Assembly (NCBI GenBank): GCA_903885375.1
Contig: CAISIK010000207.1
Coordinates: 1 to 64,000, forward strand
Source: an uncultured Pseudomonadota bacterium
GTDB lineage: Bacteria > Myxococcota_A > UBA796 > SXON01
Direction: 5' to 3'
DNA length: 64,000 nucleotides
In this document: positions 25,645 through 34,851 of the stretch, piece by piece
Numbering within the stretch: the first letter of the stretch is position 1
How the letters are laid out: each line of letters starts with the position of its first letter
Program-made: the position numbers and the translations under genes
The notes under the pieces: model-generated
Told to the model about the DNA's origin: nothing
Database searches by the model: none
The model's input: the letters and a program-made list of their open reading frames with translations, nothing else

Positions 25645-26811
25645 ATGTCCATCGTCATCACGGCCGGGCTCGCGCTCGCCGGGCCGATCTTCGCCGAGGC
25701 CGAGGAGGAGGTGACGCTGGGCCGGGGCGGCACCTGGTCGCGTCTCCATCCGGTGGAGGAGGGGTTCTGGTTCTTCCAGGTGTCCGGGGGCGATGTGTGG
25801 GCCGCGCGCGTTGATGACGATCTCGGTGGCTACGACGACGATGCCCGCACGCCGCTCACCGACTCCGGCGTGCTCCAGGACGCGCAGGTGGAGCGGTGCC
25901 ACGATGGCGGCTGGCTCGTGGCGGGTAGCTACTCCGTGGATGCGCCCGACGACTCGGGCGCGGCCTGGCGCCTCGACGCGGAATTCGGCGGCGCCGTGGG
26001 GCTCGCGATCGAGGAGCGCGTGTCGGACCGCGTTCACCACGACCCGATCGCGCTCTGCGCCGAAGGGGCCACGGGCGTGATGTTCGCCAACCGGGGCGGC
26101 GCGGGCGCCACCTTCTTCCCCGTGGAAGCCGGCGCGGCGGGCGATCCCCGCACCGTCGACTTCCAGTCCTCCGGCGGCTCGCTCGCCGTCCGCGCGGAAG
26201 ACGGCCGCGTGGTCGGGGCCGACGTGCAGGGGGTCGACGCGCCGGAGCTCCGGCTGACCGTTTTTGACGAGGACTGGGGCGTGGGCGACCGTACGTCCGC
26301 GTCGATCGCGGAGGGGCGTGCTTCCTGGCCGCAGCGCCTCCTGCCGCTGGGCGAGGGGTGGGTCGTGGCCTACCTCACCGACACCGCGGGGCAGGGCGGG
26401 GGCGATGGCGGCGTGTGGCTCGCCGCGCTCGATGCCGACTTCACCCTCGTAGATAGCGTGCGGCTGAGCGAGGATGCCGACAAGGACGGGCGCCCCTGGG
26501 TGGTGCGCAAGGGCGGAACGCTCGCGGTCAGCTACGACCGCGGGGTGCAGCCGTACGCCCGGCTGGTGCACCTCCAGCCCGATGCGGTGCCCGACGACGA
26601 CGGGCTCCTGGACACCGGCGCCACCGGGAACCCCGCGGCCGACTGCGGGTGCGGCGGGTCGGGCGGGGGCGTCGGCTGGGGCGTTCTGGGGCTGGTAGGT
26701 GCGGGCGTGTCGCGGCGGGCCGGCTCGTGGGCCGCTCCCGCGGCCACCTCGGGTGGGGGCCGCGTGCCTGGGGCCCGTCGGCCGGGGCGTGGGCAGGGCC
26801 GAACCGCGTAG
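25645..26811 (+). CDS. Secreted protein with Cys-type C-terminal anchor
   Basis: The 388-residue protein has a signal peptide (MSIVITAGLALAGPIFA) without Lys/Arg in the n-region. A beta-propeller-like body of repeated short blades follows (for example GGWLVAGSYSVDAPDD, RLLPLGEGWVVAYLTDT). The end has the Myxococcota-type sorting tail DCGCGGSGGG, then a hydrophobic stretch WGVLGLVGAG. About 35 extra residues rich in Gly, Arg and Pro follow where such tails normally stop after a few Arg, suggesting a lost stop codon or a small frameshift at the 3' end. It should be exported and anchored in the envelope. No enzymatic motif was found. Confidence 0.72.
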   Translation: MSIVITAGLALAGPIFAEAEEEVTLGRGGTWSRLHPVEEGFWFFQVSGGDVWAARVDDDLGGYDDDARTPLTDSGVLQDAQVERCHDGGWLVAGSYSVDAPDDSGAAWRLDAEFGGAVGLAIEERVSDRVHHDPIALCAEGATGVMFANRGGAGATFFPVEAGAAGDPRTVDFQSSGGSLAVRAEDGRVVGADVQGVDAPELRLTVFDEDWGVGDRTSASIAEGRASWPQRLLPLGEGWVVAYLTDTAGQGGGDGGVWLAALDADFTLVDSVRLSEDADKDGRPWVVRKGGTLAVSYDRGVQPYARLVHLQPDAVPDDDGLLDTGATGNPAADCGCGGSGGGVGWGVLGLVGAGVSRRAGSWAAPAATSGGGRVPGARRPGRGQGRTA

Positions 26812-26877
26812 GCAGCGGGCGGCGCGGCGTGGCCCTGCGCGCACGGCGCGCGCGGACCCGCTACACTCCCTGCCGAC

Positions 26878-27552
26878 ATGCCGTCGCAGCCGCCAGAACC
26901 CGACGCCCACCCCGCCGGGCGGCCCCACTGGCGCGGCCGGCTTCATGCGTGGGCGGCGGTGGCGGCGGTGCCCGCCGGGCCGGTCTTGTGCTGGCGGGCG
27001 GCGACGGTCGGCGGCTGGCGGGCTCTCCTCGGCTGTGCGGTGTACGCCGTCGCCCTCGTGGGGCTGTTCGCGGTCAGCGGGCTCTTCCACCGCATCACCT
27101 GGAGCCCGCGGGCCTACCTCTGGATGAAGCGGCTCGATCACTCGATGATCTACGTCTTCATCGCGGGCTGCTACACGGCCTTCGCGCTGCTGCTCCTCGA
27201 GCCCGGAACCGCCTCCCGGCTGCTGCTGGGCGTGTGGCTCGCGGCCCTCGCCGGGGTGGCGATGAAGCTCGTCTGGCCGCGGGCGCCCCGCTGGCTGGGC
27301 TTCCCGCTCTACCTCGCGCTCGGCTGCGCTGCGCTCGTGGTGCTCCCCGACTTCCTGGCCGGCGGGGGCGCCGTCACGGTCGGACTGCTCGTGGCCGGCG
27401 GCGCCATCTACGCGCTGGGCGGGGCGTGCTGGGCGGCCCGGTGGCCCAACCCCTGGCCCCAGCGCTTCGCGCACCACGAGATCTTCCACGCGGCGGTGGT
27501 CGCGGCGGCCGCGGTTCACCACGTGGCGCTCTACACGGCACTCTCGGCCTGA
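26878..27552 (+). CDS. trhA: Hemolysin III / PAQR family membrane protein TrhA
   Basis: The 224-residue protein has seven hydrophobic segments and the PAQR/HlyIII signatures: SGLFHRITW in the first third, LDHSMIYVFIAGCYTAF in the middle and HHEIFHAAVVAAAAVHHVAL at the end. The conserved Ser, His and Asp residues form the zinc site in related receptors. The bacterial members take part in membrane fluidity or energetics. The GTG of the next gene (27557) lies only four bases beyond its stop, so it heads a run of same-strand genes that includes a PMT-like protein and a methyltransferase. Confidence 0.92.
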   Translation: MPSQPPEPDAHPAGRPHWRGRLHAWAAVAAVPAGPVLCWRAATVGGWRALLGCAVYAVALVGLFAVSGLFHRITWSPRAYLWMKRLDHSMIYVFIAGCYTAFALLLLEPGTASRLLLGVWLAALAGVAMKLVWPRAPRWLGFPLYLALGCAALVVLPDFLAGGGAVTVGLLVAGGAIYALGGACWAARWPNPWPQRFAHHEIFHAAVVAAAAVHHVALYTALSA

Positions 27553-27556
27553 GCGC

Positions 27557-29608
27557 GTGACCCGCACGCGCAAGGCGGTCCCGTCGTTGCTCCGGGCCGT
27601 GGCCGGGCTGGGGCTCCTGCTGCTCGGGCGACCGTCCTGGGTGTGGCGGCAACCCTTCGTGGGGGAGCTCTTGCAGTGGATGCCGGCGCGGTCGGCGTTC
27701 TTCTGGCTGGGCGTCGTCACGCTGGTCGTGGCCGCGGGGGAGCTCGTCCTGCTCGCGGCCGGCCTCCGCGACCAGCTCCCGCGCCGGCCCCGTGGGCGGG
27801 CGCGCGCCGGCCGATGGGGGCTCGTGGGGGATGTGCTGGCGGCGGGGCTCCTCGCGGCGGGTGGCATCAAGCTGCAGCTCGCCTGGCTCGCCCTCGCGAA
27901 CCCGGAGCACGTGCTCTCGGGGCCTGACTACAACGTCTACGCGCTGAACACCCTCGCCGTCCGTACCGGCGCCTGGGACCTCTACAACCCCGACAAACAC
28001 GCGCTCCACGCCCGGGTGGTGGCTGCGCTGGCGGGGGGCGCCGACCCCCGTGAGACCCTCGTCCACCTCTCCGCCGTGTGCATCGGCCTCTTCCCGGCGC
28101 TCGCCTACGTGCTCGGGCGGCGCGTGGGCGGCGGCTACGTGGGGCTGGTGGCGGCGGCCATCGCCGTGGCGGCGCCGCTGCCGTGGGCCTTCACCGGCCA
28201 GACCACCTGCTACCCCTTCTACTTCGTGCTCATCGTGGCGGCATGCGCGGCGCTCCTGGCCTTCGTGCAGCGGCCCGCGCTGGGGTCGGCGCTCGTGCTC
28301 GGGCTGGTTGCGGGCCTCGCCACGGCCACGCAGGAGAAGGCGGTCATCACGCTCCTCCCGGTGGCGGGGCTCCTCGTGCTCGTGGGGCTGCCGGCGGCGG
28401 TGGTGGCCGGCGTGCGGCTCCCGGCGACCCTCCGGTTCGGCGCGCTCGCTGCCCTCGCGGTGGGCCTCGCCGCGGGGGTCAACCAGCTCTCCGCGCCGCC
28501 GAGGCCGTACACCCCCCTCGTGTCGCTCGTCACCAACCAGCGGGAGGAGATGCACCGCGAGCTGCCGTGGACCTGGTCCGAGGTGAAGCAGCCCGACGTG
28601 CAGGACCCCGCCGGGCTGCGGCGCTGGCTGCCGGCCGCCTGGCGCGATGGGGAGATCGAGTCGTGGGTGGCGTCGTTGCGCACGCCGCCGGACGCCAACT
28701 CGCTGCGCCTCGCGCGCGACCGGCAGGGGGGCGTGTGGCCCTGGAGCGTGGCCGCCGATACCTCGATCGCCCCCACCGAAGTGCGCTGGAAGGCGGGCGT
28801 GGCCACCCTCCCGAAGTTCGTGCCCTCGCTACGCGAGCAGGGGCTCGCGCTGGCGGCGATCGGCCTCTGCGGCCTGCTCCTGGGCACGCGCCGGCAGCGG
28901 CTGGGCTTCGCGCTCGCCGGGGCGATCGTGGCGGCGATCCCGCCGCTCACGCTCAAGGTGTGGTCGCACTACTTCCCGCACCTCGCGCCCATCCTCGCGG
29001 TGCTCGCCGTCGGGGGGCTCGATGCGCTCACTCGGCGTCTCCTTCCCGGTCGATGGGCGTGGCTCGGCCGCGCCGCCCTGCTGCCGCTGTGGGGCAGCGT
29101 CTTCCTCGCGCTGTGGACCGGCAACCTGCAGGCGTGGCGCGAGGCTCCGTGGGCGGGGCGCCCTCGTGCGGCCCGCGCCGCCACGCTGGCCTTTCCGCCC
29201 CCCGCGGTCCACGCCCCCGACGACCCCGGCAGCTATGCGCGCGGGCTCAAGGAGGTGGGCGCGTGGCTCCGCGCGAGCACCCACACCGGCCCGATCGTCG
29301 ACTGCCTCCCGGGCTCGCTCCTCCTCGCCCTGCCCGGCGACCCGCGCGTGAAGTCGGCCGCGGGCGAGTCGGCCTGTCGGAGCGCGAGCGCCGCCCCGGC
29401 GGTCGGCGACTGGCTCGTGGCCTCCAACCACATGGAGTACCGGGGCCCCAACCACCCCGATCCCGACCGGCTCGTGGGCACCGGGGCCTGGCGCTTCGTG
29501 TGGGGCTGGCACGAGCGCTCCGGCGGGTTCACGGAGACGTTCGGGCAGTTCCCCGCCTCGGCCGTCGTGGTGCTCGAAGCGACGGGCAGCGGGAAGGCGG
29601 CCCCCTGA
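27557..29608 (+). CDS. PMT/GT39-like integral membrane protein
   Basis: The 683-residue protein has about ten to twelve membrane helices followed by a soluble C-terminal region. The layout and the loop GPDYNVYALNTLAVRTGAWDLYNPDK place it near the dolichyl/polyprenyl-phosphate mannosyl (PMT, GT39) superfamily. I see no confident DE or DD catalytic pair in the first loop, so transferase activity is uncertain. It likely transfers or handles lipid-linked sugar at the inner membrane. The start is GTG 27557. The following methyltransferase begins at or just after its stop. Confidence 0.75.
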   Translation: MTRTRKAVPSLLRAVAGLGLLLLGRPSWVWRQPFVGELLQWMPARSAFFWLGVVTLVVAAGELVLLAAGLRDQLPRRPRGRARAGRWGLVGDVLAAGLLAAGGIKLQLAWLALANPEHVLSGPDYNVYALNTLAVRTGAWDLYNPDKHALHARVVAALAGGADPRETLVHLSAVCIGLFPALAYVLGRRVGGGYVGLVAAAIAVAAPLPWAFTGQTTCYPFYFVLIVAACAALLAFVQRPALGSALVLGLVAGLATATQEKAVITLLPVAGLLVLVGLPAAVVAGVRLPATLRFGALAALAVGLAAGVNQLSAPPRPYTPLVSLVTNQREEMHRELPWTWSEVKQPDVQDPAGLRRWLPAAWRDGEIESWVASLRTPPDANSLRLARDRQGGVWPWSVAADTSIAPTEVRWKAGVATLPKFVPSLREQGLALAAIGLCGLLLGTRRQRLGFALAGAIVAAIPPLTLKVWSHYFPHLAPILAVLAVGGLDALTRRLLPGRWAWLGRAALLPLWGSVFLALWTGNLQAWREAPWAGRPRAARAATLAFPPPAVHAPDDPGSYARGLKEVGAWLRASTHTGPIVDCLPGSLLLALPGDPRVKSAAGESACRSASAAPAVGDWLVASNHMEYRGPNHPDPDRLVGTGAWRFVWGWHERSGGFTETFGQFPASAVVVLEATGSGKAAP

Positions 29609-29631
29609 ACCCCAGGCGCTACCTGCCGAGC

Positions 29632-30390
29632 GTGCGCGCGCGCCACGGTTTTGTGCTGCGCGCGGTGGCCGAGGCCGCACCGCGCCGCCTCCTCGAGGTC
29701 GGCTGCGGGGAGGGCGACCTGCTGCGCGCGCTGGCCCTCCCCGGTCGCGAGGTGTGCGCCTGCGACGTGAACGCGGAGGATGTGGCGCACGCGCAGCGGG
29801 TGGCGGGGAGCGCGGTGGCGTGCGTGGTGGTGCCCGAGGCGCGCCTGCCGTGGGAGGACGGCCGCTTCGACGTGGTGGTGTGCGCCGACGTCATCGAGCA
29901 CGTCGCCGACCCCGTCGCGCTCCTGCGCGAGCTCCGTCGGGTGGTGCGGGAGGCCGGGGTCGTGGTGCTCACCGCGCCGAACCGCGCATTCCCGTGGACG
30001 TACGATCCCGTCAACGCGCTCCGCTCGCGCCCGGTAGCGGGGCTCGGGGCCTACGCCTACGGCCACACCCACCTCCCCGACGCCGCCACGATCGCCGCGT
30101 GGAGCGCCGAGGCCGGGCTCGCGGTGCGGCGCAGCGAGGGGCTCGTGCACGCGTTCGCCGCGCCGGTGGAGGCCTACTGGGCGGGGGCCGCGCAAGCGCT
30201 GTGGAAGGCCAACCGGCACAACCGGAGCGGGAGCGGGCGCGGCTGGCGCTTCGACGACCGCGAGCCGCCCTTCACCGGCCTCGTGGATGGGCTCCTCGCG
30301 CTGGATGCCCGCCTCGGCCGGGGTGGGCGCTCCGTGGGCATGGGTTTTGTGCTGGAGCCGGATAGGCCGCGGGCCCATGCACCCCCTTGA
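29632..30390 (+). CDS. Class I SAM-dependent methyltransferase
   Basis: The 252-residue enzyme carries the SAM-binding motif LLEVGCGEGDLL, the acidic post-strand (CACDVN), motif II FDVVVCADVIEHV and the later VVLTAPN of the Methyltransf_11 type. This set is typical of small-molecule or sugar/lipid methyltransferases. A likely longer reading begins at CTG 29605, overlapping the preceding stop (LNPRRYLPSVRARHGF), because the RRYLPSVR segment also looks coding; GTG 29632 is the first standard start. The 3' end overlaps the amidase start by 14 bases. With the PMT-like protein upstream it may modify a surface glycan, which is inference. Confidence 0.88.
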   Translation: MRARHGFVLRAVAEAAPRRLLEVGCGEGDLLRALALPGREVCACDVNAEDVAHAQRVAGSAVACVVVPEARLPWEDGRFDVVVCADVIEHVADPVALLRELRRVVREAGVVVLTAPNRAFPWTYDPVNALRSRPVAGLGAYAYGHTHLPDAATIAAWSAEAGLAVRRSEGLVHAFAAPVEAYWAGAAQALWKANRHNRSGSGRGWRFDDREPPFTGLVDGLLALDARLGRGGRSVGMGFVLEPDRPRAHAPP

Positions 30391-31735
30391 TGTCGGCGCG
30401 CTCGCCACCGCCGCCGCCATTCGCGCGCGCTCCCTGTCGAGCGAGGAGGCCACCACGGCGGTCTTCGGGCGCATCGCCGCGCACAACCCCGCGCTGCACG
30501 CCATCGTGGAGGAGCACCGCACCGCCGCCCTCCGGGAGGCCCGCAAGAAGGATGAGCGTCCCTCCGATGCGCCCTTCCATGGCGTGCCCATCGCCATCAA
30601 GGACCTGAACTTCGTCCGGTTCCACACCACCCGGTTCGGCTCGCGCGGGATGCCGGCGTTGTGGTCGCCGATGGATGACGTGTCGGTCTCCCGCCTCCGT
30701 GCGGCCGGGTTCGTGATCGTGGGCAAGACTGCGTGTTCGGAGCTGGGCGTGCTGCCCATCACGGAGCCGGCCGGCCAGCCGCCCACACGCAACCCCTGGC
30801 GGCTCGACCGGAGCCCTGGCGGGTCGAGCGGCGGCGCGGCGAGCGCGGTGGCGGCGGGCTGCCTGCCCGTGGCCCACGGCAGCGATGGGGGCGGCTCCAT
30901 CCGCATCCCGGCCTCGTTCTGCGGCCTCGTGGGCCTGAAGGCCACGCGCGGCCGCATCCCCAACCACCTCGGCCTCTCCGACCCCGGCATCATCTACACC
31001 TGCGGCGCGCTCGCCCGCACGGTGGATGACGCCGAGGCCATGCTGCACGTGCAAGGGGGCGCGGGCGAGCCGGCGCGAGCGGGGCCCTTGCGGGTGCGCA
31101 TGGTGCTCGATGTGCCGCTCATCGCCACCGATCCGCACGTGCGCGCCGCCATCGAGGCCGCCGCCGCCGTGCTCGTGGCCGAGGGGCACCACGTAGAGGT
31201 GGGCGTGGCCCCCGCGGGCGAGGTCGATGACTTCCTCCCCATCTGGCAGCACCTCTTCGCGCAGATCCTCATCATGCGGTGGGCGAAGGCGGAGCCCGTG
31301 ACCCGCTGGCTCGGCGAGGAGGGGAAGCGGCACCGCGCGGCGGACGTGCGCGCGCGGCAGGCGGAGCTGGTGGCGCGCTGGAGCCCGTTCGTGGAGGGCG
31401 TGGATGTCCTGCTCACGCCCACCGTGGCGGTGCCCGCGCCCGAGATCGGGTCGCTCCACGAAGAGGATGGTGAGGCCCACTTCCGGCGCGTGGCGCTCCT
31501 CGGCGCCTGGACCGCGCCCTTCAACATCACCGGTCACCCGGCGCTGAGCGTGCCCGTGGGGCTGCACCCGTTCGGTACGCCGATCGGGGCGCAGCTGGCG
31601 GGCCCGATGGGGAGCGAGGCCACGCTGCTGTCGGTGGCGCGCACACTCGAAGCGGCCTTCCCGTTGTCGGGGCGGCCCGCGGTGTGGGCCGGCGAGGGCG
31701 GGGCGGACGGGGCGGCGGCGCAGGGAGAAGGATAG
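30377..31735 (+). CDS. Amidase (amidase-signature family)
   Basis: The 452-residue hydrolase has the full Ser-cisSer-Lys triad: Lys in GVPIAIKDLNF (about residue 75), the Gly/Ser loop SPGGSSGGAASAVAAG around residue 150 and the nucleophile region GSDGGGSIRIPASFCGLVGLK. It cleaves carboxamides and may be a general amide or nitrile-derived amidase; the substrate cannot be told, and without GatB/GatC neighbours it is unlikely to be GatA. No signal peptide. ATG 30377 overlaps the methyltransferase gene by 14 bases; a hydrolase gene follows 11 bases after the stop. Confidence 0.93.
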   Translation: MHPLDVGALATAAAIRARSLSSEEATTAVFGRIAAHNPALHAIVEEHRTAALREARKKDERPSDAPFHGVPIAIKDLNFVRFHTTRFGSRGMPALWSPMDDVSVSRLRAAGFVIVGKTACSELGVLPITEPAGQPPTRNPWRLDRSPGGSSGGAASAVAAGCLPVAHGSDGGGSIRIPASFCGLVGLKATRGRIPNHLGLSDPGIIYTCGALARTVDDAEAMLHVQGGAGEPARAGPLRVRMVLDVPLIATDPHVRAAIEAAAAVLVAEGHHVEVGVAPAGEVDDFLPIWQHLFAQILIMRWAKAEPVTRWLGEEGKRHRAADVRARQAELVARWSPFVEGVDVLLTPTVAVPAPEIGSLHEEDGEAHFRRVALLGAWTAPFNITGHPALSVPVGLHPFGTPIGAQLAGPMGSEATLLSVARTLEAAFPLSGRPAVWAGEGGADGAAAQGEG

Positions 31736-31746
31736 GCGCCGGGCCG

Positions 31747-32556
31747 ATGCAGTACACCGATGGTCCCGTGCGGATCGCCTACGAAACCAACGGCGGGGAG
31801 GGCCGGCCGCGCGTCCTGATGGTGATGGGCTTCTCCATGCGGGGCAACGTGTGGCTTCCGCAGGTGGAGGGCCTCGGCGCCGACCACACACTCGCGTGGT
31901 TCGACAACCGGGGCATCGGGGAGAGCGATCTCCCGCCCACCACGTTCCGCATGGCCGTCCTTGCGCAGGATGCGCTCCGCGTGGCCGATGCCCTCGGGTG
32001 GTCGCGCTTCCACGTGGTCGGGGTGAGCCTCGGCGGCATGGTGTCGCAGGAGATCGCGCTCGCGGCGCCGGAGCGGGTGCAGTCGCTCACGCTCATCGCC
32101 ACCCACGCGGGCGGGCCCACCGGCGTGATGCCCACGCTGAAGGGGCTGTTCTACTGGGTCCAGGCGGCGTTCGGCCCGCAGTCCGGTCGCGTGCGCAACC
32201 TCACGCGGCTCTTGTACCCCGCGGCGTTCCTCGCCACGGTCGACCCGGCCGATCTCCAGGCGCGCATGCGGTTGCAGGTGGGGCAACGTCCCCGAACCCG
32301 CACGGCGCTCTTGCAACTGTGGGCGGTCATGCTTCATAATACAAGAACGAGGCTTCGCGCGCTCCGCCCCCCCACCCTCGTCGTGAAGTCCGGGGCCGAC
32401 CTGCTCGTGCGTCCCCACCACTCCGACTTCCTGCACGCGCAAATTCCCGGCGCACAACTTGTCACCATCCCCGACGCCGGGCATGGCCTCACGTTCCATG
32501 CGGCAGCCACGGTGAACGCGGCGATTCGCTCCCACGTGGCGGCACACGAATGGTAG
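31747..32556 (+). CDS. Alpha/beta hydrolase
   Basis: The 269-residue enzyme shows the fold order of the family. The oxyanion segment is VMGFSMRGNVW, then FDNRGIGESD, the nucleophile elbow is GVSLGG (Ser about residue 95), an acid lies in VVKSGADLLV, and the catalytic His is in PDAGHGLTF. It probably hydrolyses an ester. It lies last in the run trhA, PMT-like, methyltransferase, amidase, all on one strand with short gaps. The start ATG 31747 opens directly into the first strand. Confidence 0.92.
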   Translation: MQYTDGPVRIAYETNGGEGRPRVLMVMGFSMRGNVWLPQVEGLGADHTLAWFDNRGIGESDLPPTTFRMAVLAQDALRVADALGWSRFHVVGVSLGGMVSQEIALAAPERVQSLTLIATHAGGPTGVMPTLKGLFYWVQAAFGPQSGRVRNLTRLLYPAAFLATVDPADLQARMRLQVGQRPRTRTALLQLWAVMLHNTRTRLRALRPPTLVVKSGADLLVRPHHSDFLHAQIPGAQLVTIPDAGHGLTFHAAATVNAAIRSHVAAHEW

Positions 32557-32565
32557 ACTGCGCAG

Positions 32566-34839
32566 ATGCGACATGCACTCGTGGTTTTCCTGGCCCTCAC
32601 TGTTGCGTGCACTCCCAACGACCCCGGGGCCGACCCCGGCAAGGTCAACGGCGAAGGCAACGTGGACGACAGCGGCTGCGCGCCCACCACCGAGCGCTGC
32701 GACGGCGTGGACAACGACTGCGACGGGCTGGTCGACGAGGACCTGCTGAGCACGTTCTACGCCGACGCCGACGCCGACGGCTTCGGGGTGGTGGCCGGGA
32801 GCCTCGAGGCCTGCGAGGCGCCCGACGGCTGGGTCACCAACGCCGATGACTGCGACGATGCCGCCGGGGCCACCTTCCCCGGCGCGCCCGAGCTCTGCAA
32901 CGACGTGGACGACAACTGCGACGGGCTCGTGGACAACGGCACCGACACCGATGCCTCCTGGTACGCCGACGCCGATGGCGACGGGTTCGGCGATCCCGCC
33001 GACGCCATCGTCTCCTGCCGCGAGGTGCCCGGGCGGCTCGCCGACGCCACCGATTGCGACGACGGCAACGCGTGGGTGAACCCCGCCGCCGCCGAGGTCT
33101 GCAACGGCATCGACGACGACTGCGATGGCAACGTGGACGACGCCGAGGCCATCGACCCGTCCGTCTGGTACGTGGACCTCGATGGGGATGGGTATGGCGA
33201 CGAGGCCGGCACGGTCACGGCCTGCGACCCCCCGGCCGGCTACGCCGCCGCCGGCGGCGACTGCGACGACACGTCGAGCCTCTACCACCCCGGCGCCGCC
33301 GAGTCCGACTGCCTCGACCCCAACGACTACAATTGCGATGGGAGCGTGGCCTACGCGGATGCCGACGCCGACGGATGGGCGGCCTGCGAGGAGTGCGACG
33401 ATGCCGATGCCAGCAACTTCCCTGGCGCCGTGGAGCGGTGCGATGGCGTGGACAACGACTGCGACGGCACCGTGGACGAGCCCGACGCCGTCGATGCCCT
33501 CACCTGGTACGCCGACGCCGACAGCGATCGGTACGGCGATCCGGCCACCGCCTCGGTGAGCTGCAGCGCGCCGGCCGGCACCGTGGCCGACAACACCGAC
33601 TGCGACGACACCGACGCGCTCGTGAGCCCCGCCGGCACCGAGCTCTGCAACGGCATCGACGACGACTGCGATGCCGCCATCGACGAGGACTCCGCGGCCG
33701 ACGCCGCCGACTGGTACGCCGACAACGACGGCGATGGGTACGGCGATGCCTCGAGCACCCGTCGCGCCTGCGATGCGCCCGCCGACCACGTGGCCGACGC
33801 CACCGACTGTGACGACACCCGCCGGCTCACCCACCCCGGCGCCACCGAGTACTGCAACACCACCGACGACGACTGCGATGGGGTGGTGGACGACGGCGCG
33901 GTCGACGCGCGGACCTGGTGGGAGGACGCCGATGGCGATGCCTACGGCAACGCCGCCATGTCGCAGAGCGCCTGCTCCCAGCCCGCCGGCTACGTGCGCG
34001 ACGACGACGACTGCGACGACACCGACGCCGCCGTGAACCCCGCCGCCACCGAGCTGTGCAACTCGGTCGACGACGACTGCGACGGCAGCGTGGACGACGG
34101 CGCTTCCACGTCGACCTGGTACGCCGACGACGATGGTGATGGCTACGGCGAGACCCCTACCACCGGCTGCACGCAGCCGGCCGACACCGTCGACAACGAC
34201 TGGGACTGCGACGACACCGACGCCGCCATCTACCCGGGCGCCCACGTGAGCTGCCCCTGGCCGAGCTGCCTCGACCTGCTCGACGATGGCATCGCCTCCA
34301 CCAGCGATGACTACTGGATCGACTTCGACGGCACCTCCACGCTCACCTCCTGCGACATGGATCACGACGGCGGCGGCTGGACCCTCGTCTTCGACGACAC
34401 CTTCACCGGCGCGGCCGAGGCGGGCTGGAGCACCACCACCCTCACGACCTGCGGGGCCTGGGGCAGCATCCTCGGTGGCTACGGCGTGATCGCCGGGGGC
34501 ACGATGTCCAACACCGTGAGCACCTACGCGATCACCCACACCGAGGCCTGGGTGCTCCTGGACTACATCGCGATCGACAGCTGGGATGGCGAGACGATGT
34601 ACGTCCAGGTGGACGGCACCACGGCCTGGAGCGTCGCGCAGAACAACCACAGCTCCGCCTACAGCGAGGTCTGCGGCTGGAACCGCGGCTACTACGGCTC
34701 CTACGACAGCCTCACCGCCGTCGAGGTGCAGCCCGCCCACACCGCGAGCAGCCTGCAGGTCCTCGCAGGCTCCACGCTCGATCAGGGCCCCACCGACGAG
34801 AGCTTCGGCATCGACGACGTGTACGTGTGGATCCGCTGA
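32566..34839 (+). CDS. MopE-repeat lipoprotein with fibrinogen-like C-terminal domain
   Basis: The 757-residue surface protein has a lipobox signal with Arg (MRHALVVFLALTVAC). About nine MopE-type repeats follow. Each has C-D-G-V/I-D-N/D-D-C-D-G, then WYADADGDGYGD, then DCDDTDA and a P-G/A-A-E-x-C turn. The DxDGDG motifs are calcium-binding loops and the Cys form local disulfides. From about residue 565 a fibrinogen-related domain starts (PWPSCLDLLDDG, YWIDFDGTSTLTSCDMDHDGGGWTLVF) with the GGGWT hallmark, probably a glycan or protein binding head. It sits on the outer surface, perhaps as an adhesin. The periodic DNA repeats come from the protein repeats and are not CRISPR. Confidence 0.9.
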   Translation: MRHALVVFLALTVACTPNDPGADPGKVNGEGNVDDSGCAPTTERCDGVDNDCDGLVDEDLLSTFYADADADGFGVVAGSLEACEAPDGWVTNADDCDDAAGATFPGAPELCNDVDDNCDGLVDNGTDTDASWYADADGDGFGDPADAIVSCREVPGRLADATDCDDGNAWVNPAAAEVCNGIDDDCDGNVDDAEAIDPSVWYVDLDGDGYGDEAGTVTACDPPAGYAAAGGDCDDTSSLYHPGAAESDCLDPNDYNCDGSVAYADADADGWAACEECDDADASNFPGAVERCDGVDNDCDGTVDEPDAVDALTWYADADSDRYGDPATASVSCSAPAGTVADNTDCDDTDALVSPAGTELCNGIDDDCDAAIDEDSAADAADWYADNDGDGYGDASSTRRACDAPADHVADATDCDDTRRLTHPGATEYCNTTDDDCDGVVDDGAVDARTWWEDADGDAYGNAAMSQSACSQPAGYVRDDDDCDDTDAAVNPAATELCNSVDDDCDGSVDDGASTSTWYADDDGDGYGETPTTGCTQPADTVDNDWDCDDTDAAIYPGAHVSCPWPSCLDLLDDGIASTSDDYWIDFDGTSTLTSCDMDHDGGGWTLVFDDTFTGAAEAGWSTTTLTTCGAWGSILGGYGVIAGGTMSNTVSTYAITHTEAWVLLDYIAIDSWDGETMYVQVDGTTAWSVAQNNHSSAYSEVCGWNRGYYGSYDSLTAVEVQPAHTASSLQVLAGSTLDQGPTDESFGIDDVYVWIR

Positions 34840-34851
34840 TCCGGCCGAGGC

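Noticed and set aside
32690..34230. Regular DNA repeats resembling a CRISPR array
   Set aside because: The period matches protein repeats, units diverge at third positions, and there are no exact repeats with unique spacers.
31534..34740. Open frame of about 1070 codons opposite the MopE/fibrinogen-like gene
   Set aside because: Same cause: the Val/Gly text mirrors the calcium-binding repeats of the real gene.
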